A DNA stretch of 64,000 nucleotides from Palsa-1392 sp963819975. Lineage in GTDB: Bacteria > Verrucomicrobiota > Verrucomicrobiia > Chthoniobacterales > UBA10450. Shown here piece by piece: positions 17,291-25,740 of this stretch. Position numbers and translations under genes: made by a program. Location: NCBI GenBank assembly GCA_963819975.1, contig CAWFYE010000002.1:248001-312000 (forward strand), read 5' to 3'. Numbering within the stretch: position 1 is the stretch's first letter; the number at the start of each line of letters is the position of its first letter. The notes beneath the pieces were generated by a model. That model saw only the letters and a list, made by a program, of their open reading frames with translations, searched no databases and was not told the DNA's origin.

Positions 17291-18238
17291 ATGGGCATGG
17301 TTCTAGCTTTTTACGCTCCCGTGCTGGAACACACATTATCCGAAGAGGAGCGGAGCCAGATCCTCCAGACGATCGAGATGTTTGAGGTCATCACTCAAAC
17401 ACAGCAGGACGATTATCAATCGCTCGAGATCCTCAAGGTCGCCTATCAAAAACTCGGCAAAACCGAGGAGGCGCTGCACATTTCGCGTCGCTTGGCGGAG
17501 GCATATTTTGGGGTCGGCTCGTTCTCTCTCGCGATGCAGGAATGCGAGGCCATCCTGGCAGTCCAACCGGACGCGCCGGAGATCGTGGCGATGCTCGGCG
17601 AAATCGAAACCCGTCTCCGGCAGTCAGGTTACGAAAAGACGCAGTCCGGCGCTCTCAATGCGCTCGTGGCCGATTATACCGCGGCGACGCCAACGGCCGA
17701 GAGCCGGTTGATCGAAGCGGGCGGACGCAATCCCGGCGGGGGCCGGAAACGCTCTTCCCGGGTCGATTCCGGGCAGGGAAACGATCAGCTCGCGAAGTTT
17801 TTGGTGCTGCAACAGCTCTTTCCCGAGCACGAGGTGACCGCTGTGCTCGAGGAGGTGAACCAAGCGAACAAGGCGGTGACAGGCCAGATGCTGGCCAACT
17901 CGCTCCTGGACCGTCTTTGCCAGGACAATTACAAGAAAATGGAAACGGTGCTCTCGGCCTTGATCGATCGGACGAAGTTCGCCTATATCCCGCTGGAATA
18001 TTACGATATCGATCGCCAGGTCGTGCGGATGTTGCCCGACGAACTGACGATCAACCGGCTCTTTGTGCCGTTCGACCTGGTCAGCCGGACCATCATGGTG
18101 GCGGTCTGCAATCCGTTCGACGCGGAGGCGCGCGAGGCGGTGCAGCAGTCGCTCGATTACGCCGTCACCTGGTACTTGGCCAAGCCGAAGGTGATCATCA
18201 AGACACTGCAGGATATCTACAAGCTGGAGTCGAGATGA
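17291..18238 (+). CDS. TPR protein with MshEN-like C-terminal domain, paired with GspE/PilB
   Basis: 315 residues. Residues about 15-115 form TPR-like helices (LEILKVAYQKLGKTEEALHISRRLAEAYFGVG...LAMQECEAIL). From about 165 the sequence has the plan of the N-terminal domain of GspE/PilB/MshE ATPases, ending FVPFDLVSRTIMVAVCNPFDAEAREAVQQ. It has no Walker A and no ATPase core. Its TGA stop overlaps the ATG of the ATPase gene (ATGA). It is likely an adaptor or regulator of the secretion ATPase; MshEN domains bind cyclic di-GMP in some proteins, but I cannot confirm the binding motif here. A second ATG at 17297 is possible. Confidence 0.68.
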   Translation: MGMVLAFYAPVLEHTLSEEERSQILQTIEMFEVITQTQQDDYQSLEILKVAYQKLGKTEEALHISRRLAEAYFGVGSFSLAMQECEAILAVQPDAPEIVAMLGEIETRLRQSGYEKTQSGALNALVADYTAATPTAESRLIEAGGRNPGGGRKRSSRVDSGQGNDQLAKFLVLQQLFPEHEVTAVLEEVNQANKAVTGQMLANSLLDRLCQDNYKKMETVLSALIDRTKFAYIPLEYYDIDRQVVRMLPDELTINRLFVPFDLVSRTIMVAVCNPFDAEAREAVQQSLDYAVTWYLAKPKVIIKTLQDIYKLESR

Positions 18239-19950
18239 GTGGCAAGTCTTTCGGCGAACGCATCGCGGATGTCCTGATCGAGGACGGCCTTCTCCTGCCT
18301 ACTCAGCTTGAGGAGGCGATGGACATCCAAAAGCAGCAGGGTGGCCGGCTGCTCAAGATTTTGACCGACAAGCAATTTGTCAGCGACCAGGACATGGCTT
18401 TCAGCATGGGCCGCTGTCTGAATACGCCGCCGATCAACCTCTCGAAAGTGCGGGTGCCGGATGACATCATGGATCTCGTCCCGCGCGAAATGGCGAAGAC
18501 GCACAAGCTGATCCCGGTGGCGCGGCTCGATGAGAAGCTTTTTGTCGCGATGGCCGATCCGACCAATGTGCTCGCGGTCGACGACCTGAAACGGCGCGTG
18601 CAGATGGAGATCGTGCCGATGATCGCGACGGAGCGCGCCGTGAGCGACGCGCTCAGTGGCGTGCACGGAGCGAGCACGAACATGAGCGAGGTGCTCAAGC
18701 AGGTCGCGGAGGAAGCGGCCGGCGACGTCGAGGTCCAGGCGAGCAAGCGCGAAGACATCGATCTCGACCGGCTCGCGACGGACAGCGAAGACGCACCCGT
18801 GATCAAGATCGTGAACCTGATCTTGGCCCAGGCGATCAAGGAAAAAGCTTCCGACATTCACATCGAGCCGTTCCAGCGCTCGCTGAGGCTGCGTTACCGT
18901 ATCGACGGCGACCTGATCGCCGCCGAGTCGCCGCCCAAGGCCCTCCAGCTCGCGATCACATCGCGTATTAAGATTCTCGCCGGCCTCAACATCGCCGAGC
19001 GCCGCGTCCCGCAGGACGGCCGTTTCCGCATCAAGGTGATGGGGAAAGAAGTGGATCTGCGTATCTCGATTTTGCCCACTTCGCATGGCGAGAAGGTCGT
19101 CATCCGTATCCTCGATAAATCGGCTCTTGCCGGAAGCATCGACAACATGGGATTGGACGAGGAAACGATCCGCCGTTTCCGGAAGGCGATCGACGCGCCG
19201 CACGGCATGATTCTCGTCACCGGCCCGACCGGTTCGGGTAAAACGACGACGCTTTATTCCGTCCTCCAGGAACTGAACAGCCCGAACTACAACATCGTGA
19301 CGGTCGAAGACCCGATCGAATACGAGCTCATGGGCGTGAACCAGGTCGCGGCCCGGCCCGACATCGGGCTCGATTTCGCTTCCGCGCTCCGCTCGATTCT
19401 ACGGCAGGATCCGGACATCGTGATGGTGGGCGAAATTCGTGACAACGAAACGGCCGACATTGCGGTCAAGGCCGCGCTCACCGGTCACCAGGTCTTGAGC
19501 ACGCTGCACACGAACGACGCGGCGGGCGCGATCGCGCGTCTCGACGACATGGGGATCGAGCCTTTCCTCATCTCGAGCTCGGTCATCATGGCCTGCGCGC
19601 AACGACTCATCCGGCGAGTTTGCAGCAATTGCCGCGAGGAATTTATTCCGGAGCCGGAAATGTTTGAGCGCCTCGTGATGGAGCCGGCGGAAGGGGCCGT
19701 CTTTTACCAGGGCGTCGGCTGCGATCGCTGCAAAGGGCGCGGTTATTCCGGCCGGACCGCAATCATCGAGGCGCTCCCGGTGAGCGAATCGATCCGGCGC
19801 CTGATCATCAAGCGCGCTTCGGCGGCGGTGATCAAGAACCAGGCCATCACCGAAGGCATGAAAACCCTGCGCATGGTCGGCATCGACAAAGCGATGGAAG
19901 GCATCACCACCCTCGAAGAAGTCTGGCGCGTGACCGCTGAGGACCACTAG
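18235..19950 (+). CDS. pilB: Type II secretion/type IV pilus assembly ATPase (GspE/PilB)
   Basis: 571 residues; the start at 18235 (ATGA overlap) is chosen because an upstream extension would be out of frame with the preceding gene. An N-terminal MshEN domain spans about 1-145, followed by the ATPase core with Walker A GPTGSGKTT (330-338), the Asp box (ITVEDPIEYE-like, about 355), Walker B DPDIVMVGEIRD, the His box LTGHQVLSTLHTNDA, and a zinc site Cys463/466/496/499. It drives assembly of a pilus or pseudopilus at the inner membrane. The same operon encodes roadblock and MglA-type proteins; PilC is encoded 6.5 kb downstream. Confidence 0.93.
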   Translation: MSGKSFGERIADVLIEDGLLLPTQLEEAMDIQKQQGGRLLKILTDKQFVSDQDMAFSMGRCLNTPPINLSKVRVPDDIMDLVPREMAKTHKLIPVARLDEKLFVAMADPTNVLAVDDLKRRVQMEIVPMIATERAVSDALSGVHGASTNMSEVLKQVAEEAAGDVEVQASKREDIDLDRLATDSEDAPVIKIVNLILAQAIKEKASDIHIEPFQRSLRLRYRIDGDLIAAESPPKALQLAITSRIKILAGLNIAERRVPQDGRFRIKVMGKEVDLRISILPTSHGEKVVIRILDKSALAGSIDNMGLDEETIRRFRKAIDAPHGMILVTGPTGSGKTTTLYSVLQELNSPNYNIVTVEDPIEYELMGVNQVAARPDIGLDFASALRSILRQDPDIVMVGEIRDNETADIAVKAALTGHQVLSTLHTNDAAGAIARLDDMGIEPFLISSSVIMACAQRLIRRVCSNCREEFIPEPEMFERLVMEPAEGAVFYQGVGCDRCKGRGYSGRTAIIEALPVSESIRRLIIKRASAAVIKNQAITEGMKTLRMVGIDKAMEGITTLEEVWRVTAEDH

Positions 19951-19951
19951 A

Positions 19952-22018
19952 ATGAACCTACCGTTTCTCCGTTATTTTAATTTCAAGAAGGACAAAGGCG
20001 CCGAAGGGGGCGTTGCGGTCGCGCCGCGACCGGCCACCCCGATCGAGAAACCAGCCTCGGACCGTTTTGGCAAAACGGTCATGCCTAACGTCTCGCGCAT
20101 CGTCGGCGTAGAGCCGATACGTGATTTTTCGAGAGGTTATGGAGGGGCGGCTGGGTCAGCTGCAGTGCCGTCAATGTCCAGCCCCGGCCCGCGCAAGATT
20201 TCGTTAGGTGGGAACGGCACGATCTCGCTCGCGTCGAAAACGGAAAGCGCCGGCCCGGCGGCCGAGCGGACGATTGCGCTCCAACTGGCCGATCTGGTCG
20301 AGCATCTGCCGGCCGGCCTCTTGCAATCGACCCCGATCGATCCCGAACAGCGGGTTCTTTTTAAGGCCTCCGAGCTGGAGCGCGGGATGGCGAGCGGTCG
20401 CCCGACCGTTCTCCTCCGCTCCATCTTTCAACAGGTGCCGGATTTCTTCGTCAGCGATGTGGACGCGAGCGACGAGCGCGAAGTAACGCTCCCAGTCGGC
20501 AAGGTGCTCGAGCAGTTTACCGCTTTCCAGGTGCGCCCCGATCAGCTGGCCAGCGAAGCGGTCCCGCAGGTCGAAACGCCTTTCCTGAAAATGACGATCG
20601 AGGATGGCGAGCGCTTCGGGAAAGCAGCCGCGCCGATCCCGCCTGCCAGGCCGGCTGCGCCAGCCGCGAGCAAACCGGAGCCGGAAATTTCCCCGGTTGC
20701 GCCGGCGCCCGTGGCCAAAGCTCCCGCTCCCGCCGAAGCTCGTCGACCCATTCGCCTCTCTTTGCCTAACGACGCCAAACCAGGCGCCGCCGCACCCGTG
20801 GCGCCGGCGCCGAACCGGCTGGAGACGCCGCCCGTGCCTGCTCCGCTCCCGGCGAACAAAATTTCACCGAACGGAATGGGCGTGCCCGCCACTGAGAGAG
20901 TTCCAGCCTCAAGTGGGCCGCCTGTTCCCACCCCTTTGCCTGCGCCCATCGCGCCACCTCCGCCGATGCGGATTCCATTCAAAGTCAGCCCGCCCTCGAA
21001 CGATCTGCGGCAGCCATCCGAGCCCGCCGCGATGACGCCTTCGATCAAGCCGGTGACAGCTGCTTTCTCGACGAAAGGGCCGCGCGTCAGCCTGCCGTTG
21101 CGGGATGTCCTGCGCGGTATTTCGTCGTTCCAGTTGTCCGGCCCGGTCGACGATGTGCCGGAAACGGCCAGGATTGAGATTCCGTTCTCGATCATCGAGC
21201 CGCAGTTGTCGTTAGGCCGGATCGCGGTTTCCCCGGTGCAGTTCCAGGCCGCCTTGCCGGAGGAATACCGCTCCCTTTTCAAAGTCGAAGAGACCGAATT
21301 GCCCGTCATTCTGCCTCTCCAGGACGTGTTGCGGAACTTGCCTAGCGAGAGTCTGCAGCTTCGAGGAGACCAGGAAGAGATCGAGATCGCCCCGGGCTTC
21401 GAAACGCCTTTCAGCACGAAAGCGGCGGAAGACGCCGCCCGGATGAAAGTCTCGACCGGCCCGATCGCGAAACCGGTTGCAACCGTGATCGCCGACCCAG
21501 ACCCAGTCTCGCCAGTGGCAGACGAAATTGCTGATTCCAGCCCGGTTGCCGCTGAGGAGGAAATTGCCGTGGAAAAAGGCGCCGAACCGGGATCACCGAT
21601 CCCGGCCAATACTTCCGCCCGGAGCGCGCTTCAGGTCGTCTTCGGTACCGACGAGGTCCTGGACGCAAAAGCGATCGTCGCTCACACCAGCCGCCTGCCG
21701 GGCGTGAGCGCCTGCGCGATTGTATTCTCCGACGGCCTCAGCCTAGCCGGTAACATCCCTGCCGAGTATCAGGCTGACGCGCTCTGCGCGATCGCGCCCT
21801 CGATCGTGAAACGGATCAACGAACAGATGGTCGGGGCCAGCCTCGGGCGGCTGAACGCGATCACCCTCTACTGCGCCAAGACGCCGGTCAGCTTTTTCGC
21901 CCACCGCAACATCTGCCTGGCCGCTCTCCATTCGACCGTCGAAATCACGGCCGAAGTTCGCGACCGCCTCGGCTGCGTGGTCCGCGAACTCGCCCAAATG
22001 TATGCTCAGCCAGCCTAA
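19952..22018 (+). CDS. Large Pro-rich protein with duplicated module and C-terminal roadblock/LC7 domain
   Basis: 688 residues, no signal peptide, cytoplasmic. Residues about 107-217 and 378-488 are two copies of one module: I/V-x-L-P/Q-L-x-D-L/V-L...LP, then a PF/LFKAS-type strand, a second LP-x-x-x-VL helix and an ETPF end. They are separated by a long Pro/Ala linker (230-340). Residues about 565-685 match a roadblock/LC7 fold (LPGVSACAIVFSDGLSLAG...ITLYCAKTPVSFF). It begins one base after the pilB stop and is followed by the MglA gene, so it probably links GTPase signalling to the pilus ATPase. The module is not one I recognise. The stop TAA lies inside a CCTAACG word. Confidence 0.75.
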   Translation: MNLPFLRYFNFKKDKGAEGGVAVAPRPATPIEKPASDRFGKTVMPNVSRIVGVEPIRDFSRGYGGAAGSAAVPSMSSPGPRKISLGGNGTISLASKTESAGPAAERTIALQLADLVEHLPAGLLQSTPIDPEQRVLFKASELERGMASGRPTVLLRSIFQQVPDFFVSDVDASDEREVTLPVGKVLEQFTAFQVRPDQLASEAVPQVETPFLKMTIEDGERFGKAAAPIPPARPAAPAASKPEPEISPVAPAPVAKAPAPAEARRPIRLSLPNDAKPGAAAPVAPAPNRLETPPVPAPLPANKISPNGMGVPATERVPASSGPPVPTPLPAPIAPPPPMRIPFKVSPPSNDLRQPSEPAAMTPSIKPVTAAFSTKGPRVSLPLRDVLRGISSFQLSGPVDDVPETARIEIPFSIIEPQLSLGRIAVSPVQFQAALPEEYRSLFKVEETELPVILPLQDVLRNLPSESLQLRGDQEEIEIAPGFETPFSTKAAEDAARMKVSTGPIAKPVATVIADPDPVSPVADEIADSSPVAAEEEIAVEKGAEPGSPIPANTSARSALQVVFGTDEVLDAKAIVAHTSRLPGVSACAIVFSDGLSLAGNIPAEYQADALCAIAPSIVKRINEQMVGASLGRLNAITLYCAKTPVSFFAHRNICLAALHSTVEITAEVRDRLGCVVRELAQMYAQPA

Positions 22019-22037
22019 CGATTAACCAAAAACGCCC

Positions 22038-22733
22038 ATGTCCATCATCAACTACGCCAGCCGCGAGATTCAGTTCAAGATCGTTTATTACGGTCCTGCG
22101 CTCTGCGGCAAGACGACCAACCTCGGTTACATCCACGAACGGATCAGCCCCTCGAACCGGGGCGATCTCGTCTCGCTTGCGACCGCGGCGGATCGCACCC
22201 TCTTCTTCGATTTCCTGCCGCTCAACGCGGTCGTAATCAAAGGCTTCGTGACCAAATTCCAGCTCTACACCGTGCCCGGCCAAGTGATCTACAACGCCAC
22301 CCGCCAGCTCGTCCTCCGGAGCGTCGACGGGGTTGTTTTCGTGGCTGATTCGCAATGGGAAAAAATGGAGGAAAACGTCGAGAGCTTCAAAAATCTCGAG
22401 GAAAACCTGGCCCAGCAAAACATCGCGATCGACGATATTCCTTACGTCCTGCAGTACAACAAGCGCGATCTCAACAACATCGCTCCGATCAATTACCTCG
22501 AGTTTCTTATGAACAATCGCAAAAAGCGCGCGCAGAGTTTTGAGGTCATCTCGAGCACCGGGCAAAACGTCTTCGCCTCGCTCAATGCAGTCTCGCAAAT
22601 GCTGCTCCACAAATTCAGCAAACAGGGCGAGGTCGCCTCGAGCGGTGCGCCCGCACCCGTCGCGGTGCCGGTCGAGCCGGGGAGTCCGGCGCCTGCTCCG
22701 GTCCCGAAGCTTGCTATTCAGGTCTCGTCATGA
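22038..22733 (+). CDS. mglA: MglA-type small Ras-like GTPase
   Basis: 231 residues. The P-loop is GPALCGKTTN (19-28), and the PVLVYY-like first strand (FKIVYYGP) is the MglA signature. Switch II region is YTVPGQVIYNATR, where MglA proteins have Pro-Gly-Gln in place of Ras Ala-Gly-Gln, and the guanine-specificity loop is NKRD. A Pro/Ala-rich tail of about 35 residues is added. MglA sets polarity of type IV pili and motility in Myxococcus; here it lies between two roadblock-domain genes and downstream of pilB, so a similar switch on a pilus or secretion machine is inferred. Confidence 0.9.
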   Translation: MSIINYASREIQFKIVYYGPALCGKTTNLGYIHERISPSNRGDLVSLATAADRTLFFDFLPLNAVVIKGFVTKFQLYTVPGQVIYNATRQLVLRSVDGVVFVADSQWEKMEENVESFKNLEENLAQQNIAIDDIPYVLQYNKRDLNNIAPINYLEFLMNNRKKRAQSFEVISSTGQNVFASLNAVSQMLLHKFSKQGEVASSGAPAPVAVPVEPGSPAPAPVPKLAIQVSS

Positions 22734-23197
22734 ACTGCATCCCTGCGCTGACGATCGAAAACGTTGCTACCCTCGACGGCATCCTGGCTGATTTTCTCTC
22801 CAAATCGGACGCCGACTTGACGGTCGTGATCGACCGCGGCGGAAACGTCATCTCGCAGTTTGGAGATGTCGCGGTCATGGACGTGACAATCATCGCCGCG
22901 CTCGCGGCTGGCTCGTTTGCCGCGACCAAGGAGCTGGCTCGCCGGATCGGCGAGGTCGAATTCAACGCCCTCTATCACCAGGGCAACGGGAGCCACATTT
23001 TCATGAACTCGGTCGATGACGAGACGATCATGATCACTGTTTTCGGACCGCGCACCACGGTGGGGCTGGTCCGGTTTTATACCGCGGGGACGGCGCTGGC
23101 CGTGTCCGAGCTCTTGAAATCGCTCGATCGCACTGGTGGTCACGGTTTCAGCTTCGACGCCGCCGATGTGAGCGCGACGATCTTTAGCGATCGTTAG
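22730..23197 (+). CDS. mglB: Roadblock/LC7 domain protein (MglB-like)
   Basis: 155 residues, start overlapping the mglA stop by four bases (ATGA). The fold elements match roadblock/LC7: ATLDGILADFLSKSDADLTVVIDRGGNVISQFGD, then a helix and ETIMITVFGPRTTVGLVRFYT. MglB-type roadblock dimers are GTPase-activating partners of MglA, and the coupled gene order supports that pairing. The stop codon TAG lies inside a CGTTAGG word at 23192. Calling it true MglB rather than another roadblock protein rests on context. Confidence 0.78.
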   Translation: MNCIPALTIENVATLDGILADFLSKSDADLTVVIDRGGNVISQFGDVAVMDVTIIAALAAGSFAATKELARRIGEVEFNALYHQGNGSHIFMNSVDDETIMITVFGPRTTVGLVRFYTAGTALAVSELLKSLDRTGGHGFSFDAADVSATIFSDR

Positions 23198-23273
23198 GGC
23201 GGCCGCTCCTGGATGGGAGCGTCCGTGGCGGTTGCGCATTCCTATCGATGCGGGAAATTCATCCGCACGAATT

Positions 23274-24245
23274 ATGGCGGTTCAATTTCGGGATTATTAC
23301 GAAACTCTCGGCGTCGCGAAAACGGCTAGCGCCGATGAGATCAAGAGCGCTTTTCGCAAACTCGCGCGCCAGCATCATCCTGATATGGCCAAGGCGAAGG
23401 AGAAAGCCGCGGCCGAGGAAAAATTCAAGACGATCAACGAAGCCTACGAGGTCCTGAGCGACCCGGAGAAGCGCGCCAAGTACGACCAGCTTGGGGCCGA
23501 TTGGAATCAGCCGGGCGGGTTTCAACCGCCGCCCGATTGGGGCCGGGGCGGAGCGGGCGGCGGCGGCTTCCATCGTTATGCCGGTGGCAACGGCGGCGGG
23601 GTCGAGTTCGAGTTCGGCGGCACCGGGTTCAGCGACTTTTTTGAGGCCTTCTTCGGAGGCGGCCGCGGCGAATCGGCTTTTGGCGGCGGCGGCGGCTTCG
23701 CGCGACGTCCCGCGACCGCCGAGCGCGGGCAGGATGTCGAGGCCGATATCATGGTCACGCTCGAGGAAGCGCTCAACGGTTCCACCCGCCAGGTTTCCCT
23801 GCGTCGGAGCGACTCCGAAAAAGTGGAAACCTACCAGGTCAAAATCCCCCGCGGGGTGCACGAAGGACAGCGCATCCGGCTCGCGGGGCAGGGCGAACCG
23901 GGCACGCGCGGTGGGAAAAAGGGCGACCTCTTTCTCCGGGTGCGGCTGGCGCGGCATCCCGATTTTTCGGTCGAAGGAAACGACCTCGTGCACGAAGCGA
24001 CGCTCACCCCCGCGGAGGCCGTCCTCGGCACGGCGCTGGAGGTGCCGACTTTGGAAGGTTTTCGCCGGCTGAAAATTCCGGCCGGCACCCAGGCCGGCCA
24101 GCGTTTTCGCCTGCGCGGCCGCGGCCTGCCGACCGCGACCGGCGGGCGCGGCAATCTTTTCGTCGTCGTGCAGATCGCGATCCCGAAAAAGCTGAGCGAG
24201 GCCGAGCGCGCCCTTTGGGAACAGCTCGCGGCGAAGCCGGCTTGA
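23274..24245 (+). CDS. cbpA: DnaJ-class co-chaperone (CbpA-like)
   Basis: 323 residues. The J domain (residues about 5-70, DYYETLGVAKTASADEIKSAFRKLARQHHPD) has the HPD motif. Then come a Gly-rich linker with Phe (about 80-150) and the two C-terminal substrate-binding domains (VKIPRGVHEGQRIRLAGQGEPG...RLKIPAGTQAGQRFRLRGRG). There is no CxxCxGxG zinc finger, so it is CbpA/DnaJ type B. The ATG at 23274 is preferred to an upstream in-frame TTG at 23232, since the J domain starts right after it. It stimulates DnaK; no dnaK is in the window. Confidence 0.9.
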   Translation: MAVQFRDYYETLGVAKTASADEIKSAFRKLARQHHPDMAKAKEKAAAEEKFKTINEAYEVLSDPEKRAKYDQLGADWNQPGGFQPPPDWGRGGAGGGGFHRYAGGNGGGVEFEFGGTGFSDFFEAFFGGGRGESAFGGGGGFARRPATAERGQDVEADIMVTLEEALNGSTRQVSLRRSDSEKVETYQVKIPRGVHEGQRIRLAGQGEPGTRGGKKGDLFLRVRLARHPDFSVEGNDLVHEATLTPAEAVLGTALEVPTLEGFRRLKIPAGTQAGQRFRLRGRGLPTATGGRGNLFVVVQIAIPKKLSEAERALWEQLAAKPA

Positions 24246-24299
24246 TCTCCGAAATTCGCTCACTCGACAAACCCGCGCTGATTCCCTAAGACAAACAAA

Positions 24300-24728
24300 A
24301 TGAAAATATCGCTCGGCTCCGATCACGCCGGTTTCCGTTACAAGGAGAAAATCAAGGAACTTCTCCTCTCGTTGGGCCACGAGGTCGAGGATTTTGGCAC
24401 GACGAGCGAAGAGCCGGTTGATTATCCGAAATTCATCCGGCCGGCGGCGGAAGCGGTCGCGCGGGGCGAGTGCGAACGCGGGATCGTCCTCGGCGGCTCG
24501 GGCAACGGAGAGGCGATGGCGGCGAACAAGGTGCGCGGGGTTCGCTGCGCGCTCTGCTGGAACGAGGAAAGCGCCCGGCTTTCGCGCCGGCATAACGACG
24601 CCAATGTCCTGTCGTTAGGCGAGCGGATGATTTCCGAGGAACTAGCGCTCCAGATCGTGCGAGTCTGGTTAACGACCGATTTCGAAGGCGGGCGCCACAT
24701 CGCCCGGATCGCGATGCTCGATCAGTAG
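24300..24728 (+). CDS. rpiB: Ribose 5-phosphate isomerase B
   Basis: 142 residues, the usual RpiB length. SLGSDHAGFRYKEKI holds the phosphate-binding start, GIVLGGSGNGEAMAANK carries the anion loop where RpiB has a GTG(I/N)G-like element (the catalytic Cys of E. coli RpiB is replaced by Gly/Ser), and ALCWNEESARLSRRHNDANVLSLGER is the conserved C-terminal block. It interconverts ribose 5-phosphate and ribulose 5-phosphate in the pentose phosphate pathway. It follows cbpA by 54 bases. LSLGER is encoded across a CGTTAGG word using a rare TTA Leu codon. Confidence 0.92.
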   Translation: MKISLGSDHAGFRYKEKIKELLLSLGHEVEDFGTTSEEPVDYPKFIRPAAEAVARGECERGIVLGGSGNGEAMAANKVRGVRCALCWNEESARLSRRHNDANVLSLGERMISEELALQIVRVWLTTDFEGGRHIARIAMLDQ

Positions 24729-24820
24729 ACGCTTCGCTCTGCTGAGCGCGGGCGTTGGTTTGGCCCGGACGCGAGATTCCGAGATCCATCCTTTTCCCCG
24801 CGCTTCGCAGAGTGCAGCGT

Positions 24821-25684
24821 TTACAGAGCGAACCAGACGCAGATAAGAAAGACCCCGCTGACGAAGGCATTGCTCTGGAAAAATGCGCGGTTGATCCCGG
24901 CCAGATCGAGCCGGGCCGCGCTCCGGTGTTCGTAGACGAGGGCGCCCGCCACCAGCGCCATCCCGGCAAAGTAAATCGCGCCTAACGACGCCGCGAGACC
25001 GAAGGCGAAGAGAGCGGCGAACATCGCAAAATGGAGGAACTGCGCGAGCCGGAGAGAACGCGCGATGCCGAGGCGCACGACGAGTGAGCGCAATCCCTCG
25101 CGCCGATCGAACTCGAGGTCCTGGGTCGCGTAAATCAGATCAAAGCCGGCTACCCATGCGACTACGCCCGCGCCGAGGAGAAGCGGAGCGAGCGCGAGCC
25201 GACCCGTGGCCGCGATCCAGGCCCCCGCCGGCGCGACGGCCAGCGCGAGCCCAAGAAAAAAGTGGCTGGTGGCGGTGAACCGTTTCGTTAGCGAATAAAA
25301 GAAAATGATTCCGAGTGCGACAGGCGAAAGAAGGAAAGTGACGTGATTGATAGCCGCCGCGCACGCGACAAAAGCGGCCGAGCTTGCCACCAAGAGGAGC
25401 GCGGCGACCGGTCGCGAAATAAGCCGGTGCCGCATCGCCGTGCGCGGGTTTCGCTGATCCAGGGTCCAGTCTGCGAGGCGGTTAAAAAGCATCGCTGCCG
25501 TCCGGGCGAAGACCATGCAGAGTAGAACGAGGCTGAGCAACCGCAGCGAGGGCCGTCCGCGGGTCGCGACGAGGAGAGCGCCGAGCGCGAAGGGCAGGGC
25601 GAAGACGGTATGCGAAAAGCGGATGAGGCGCAGGAAGCGGGTCAGGCCGCTGTCCCTGAACGAAGCTGGGAAAGAGGAAACCAT
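24821..25684 (-). CDS. ubiA: UbiA-family prenyltransferase (menaquinone/ubiquinone-type)
   Basis: 287 residues, about eight membrane segments. The two Asp-rich motifs of aromatic prenyltransferases are present: NRLADWTLDQRNPRTAMR (N-x-x-x-D-x-x-x-D) and DLIYATQDLEFDRREGL. The R-N-P-R-T-A form and order resemble the UbiA-like enzymes of the futalosine menaquinone route (MqnP), common in Verrucomicrobiota, but classical 4-hydroxybenzoate activity cannot be excluded. It is convergent with rpiB. The enzyme attaches a polyprenyl chain to an aromatic acid in the membrane. Confidence 0.82.
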   Translation of the reverse strand: MVSSFPASFRDSGLTRFLRLIRFSHTVFALPFALGALLVATRGRPSLRLLSLVLLCMVFARTAAMLFNRLADWTLDQRNPRTAMRHRLISRPVAALLLVASSAAFVACAAAINHVTFLLSPVALGIIFFYSLTKRFTATSHFFLGLALAVAPAGAWIAATGRLALAPLLLGAGVVAWVAGFDLIYATQDLEFDRREGLRSLVVRLGIARSLRLAQFLHFAMFAALFAFGLAASLGAIYFAGMALVAGALVYEHRSAARLDLAGINRAFFQSNAFVSGVFLICVWFAL

Positions 25685-25740
25685 GAAATCTAATTAGCCG
25701 ACTCCTGGTTTCCTGGCTTCCAGATTTGACTCGGTCGGTT

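Noticed and set aside
17542..18234. An extended N-terminus for PilB starting at 17542.
   Set aside because: It is out of frame with a good TPR/MshEN gene, and PilB homology starts at the ATG overlapping that gene's stop.
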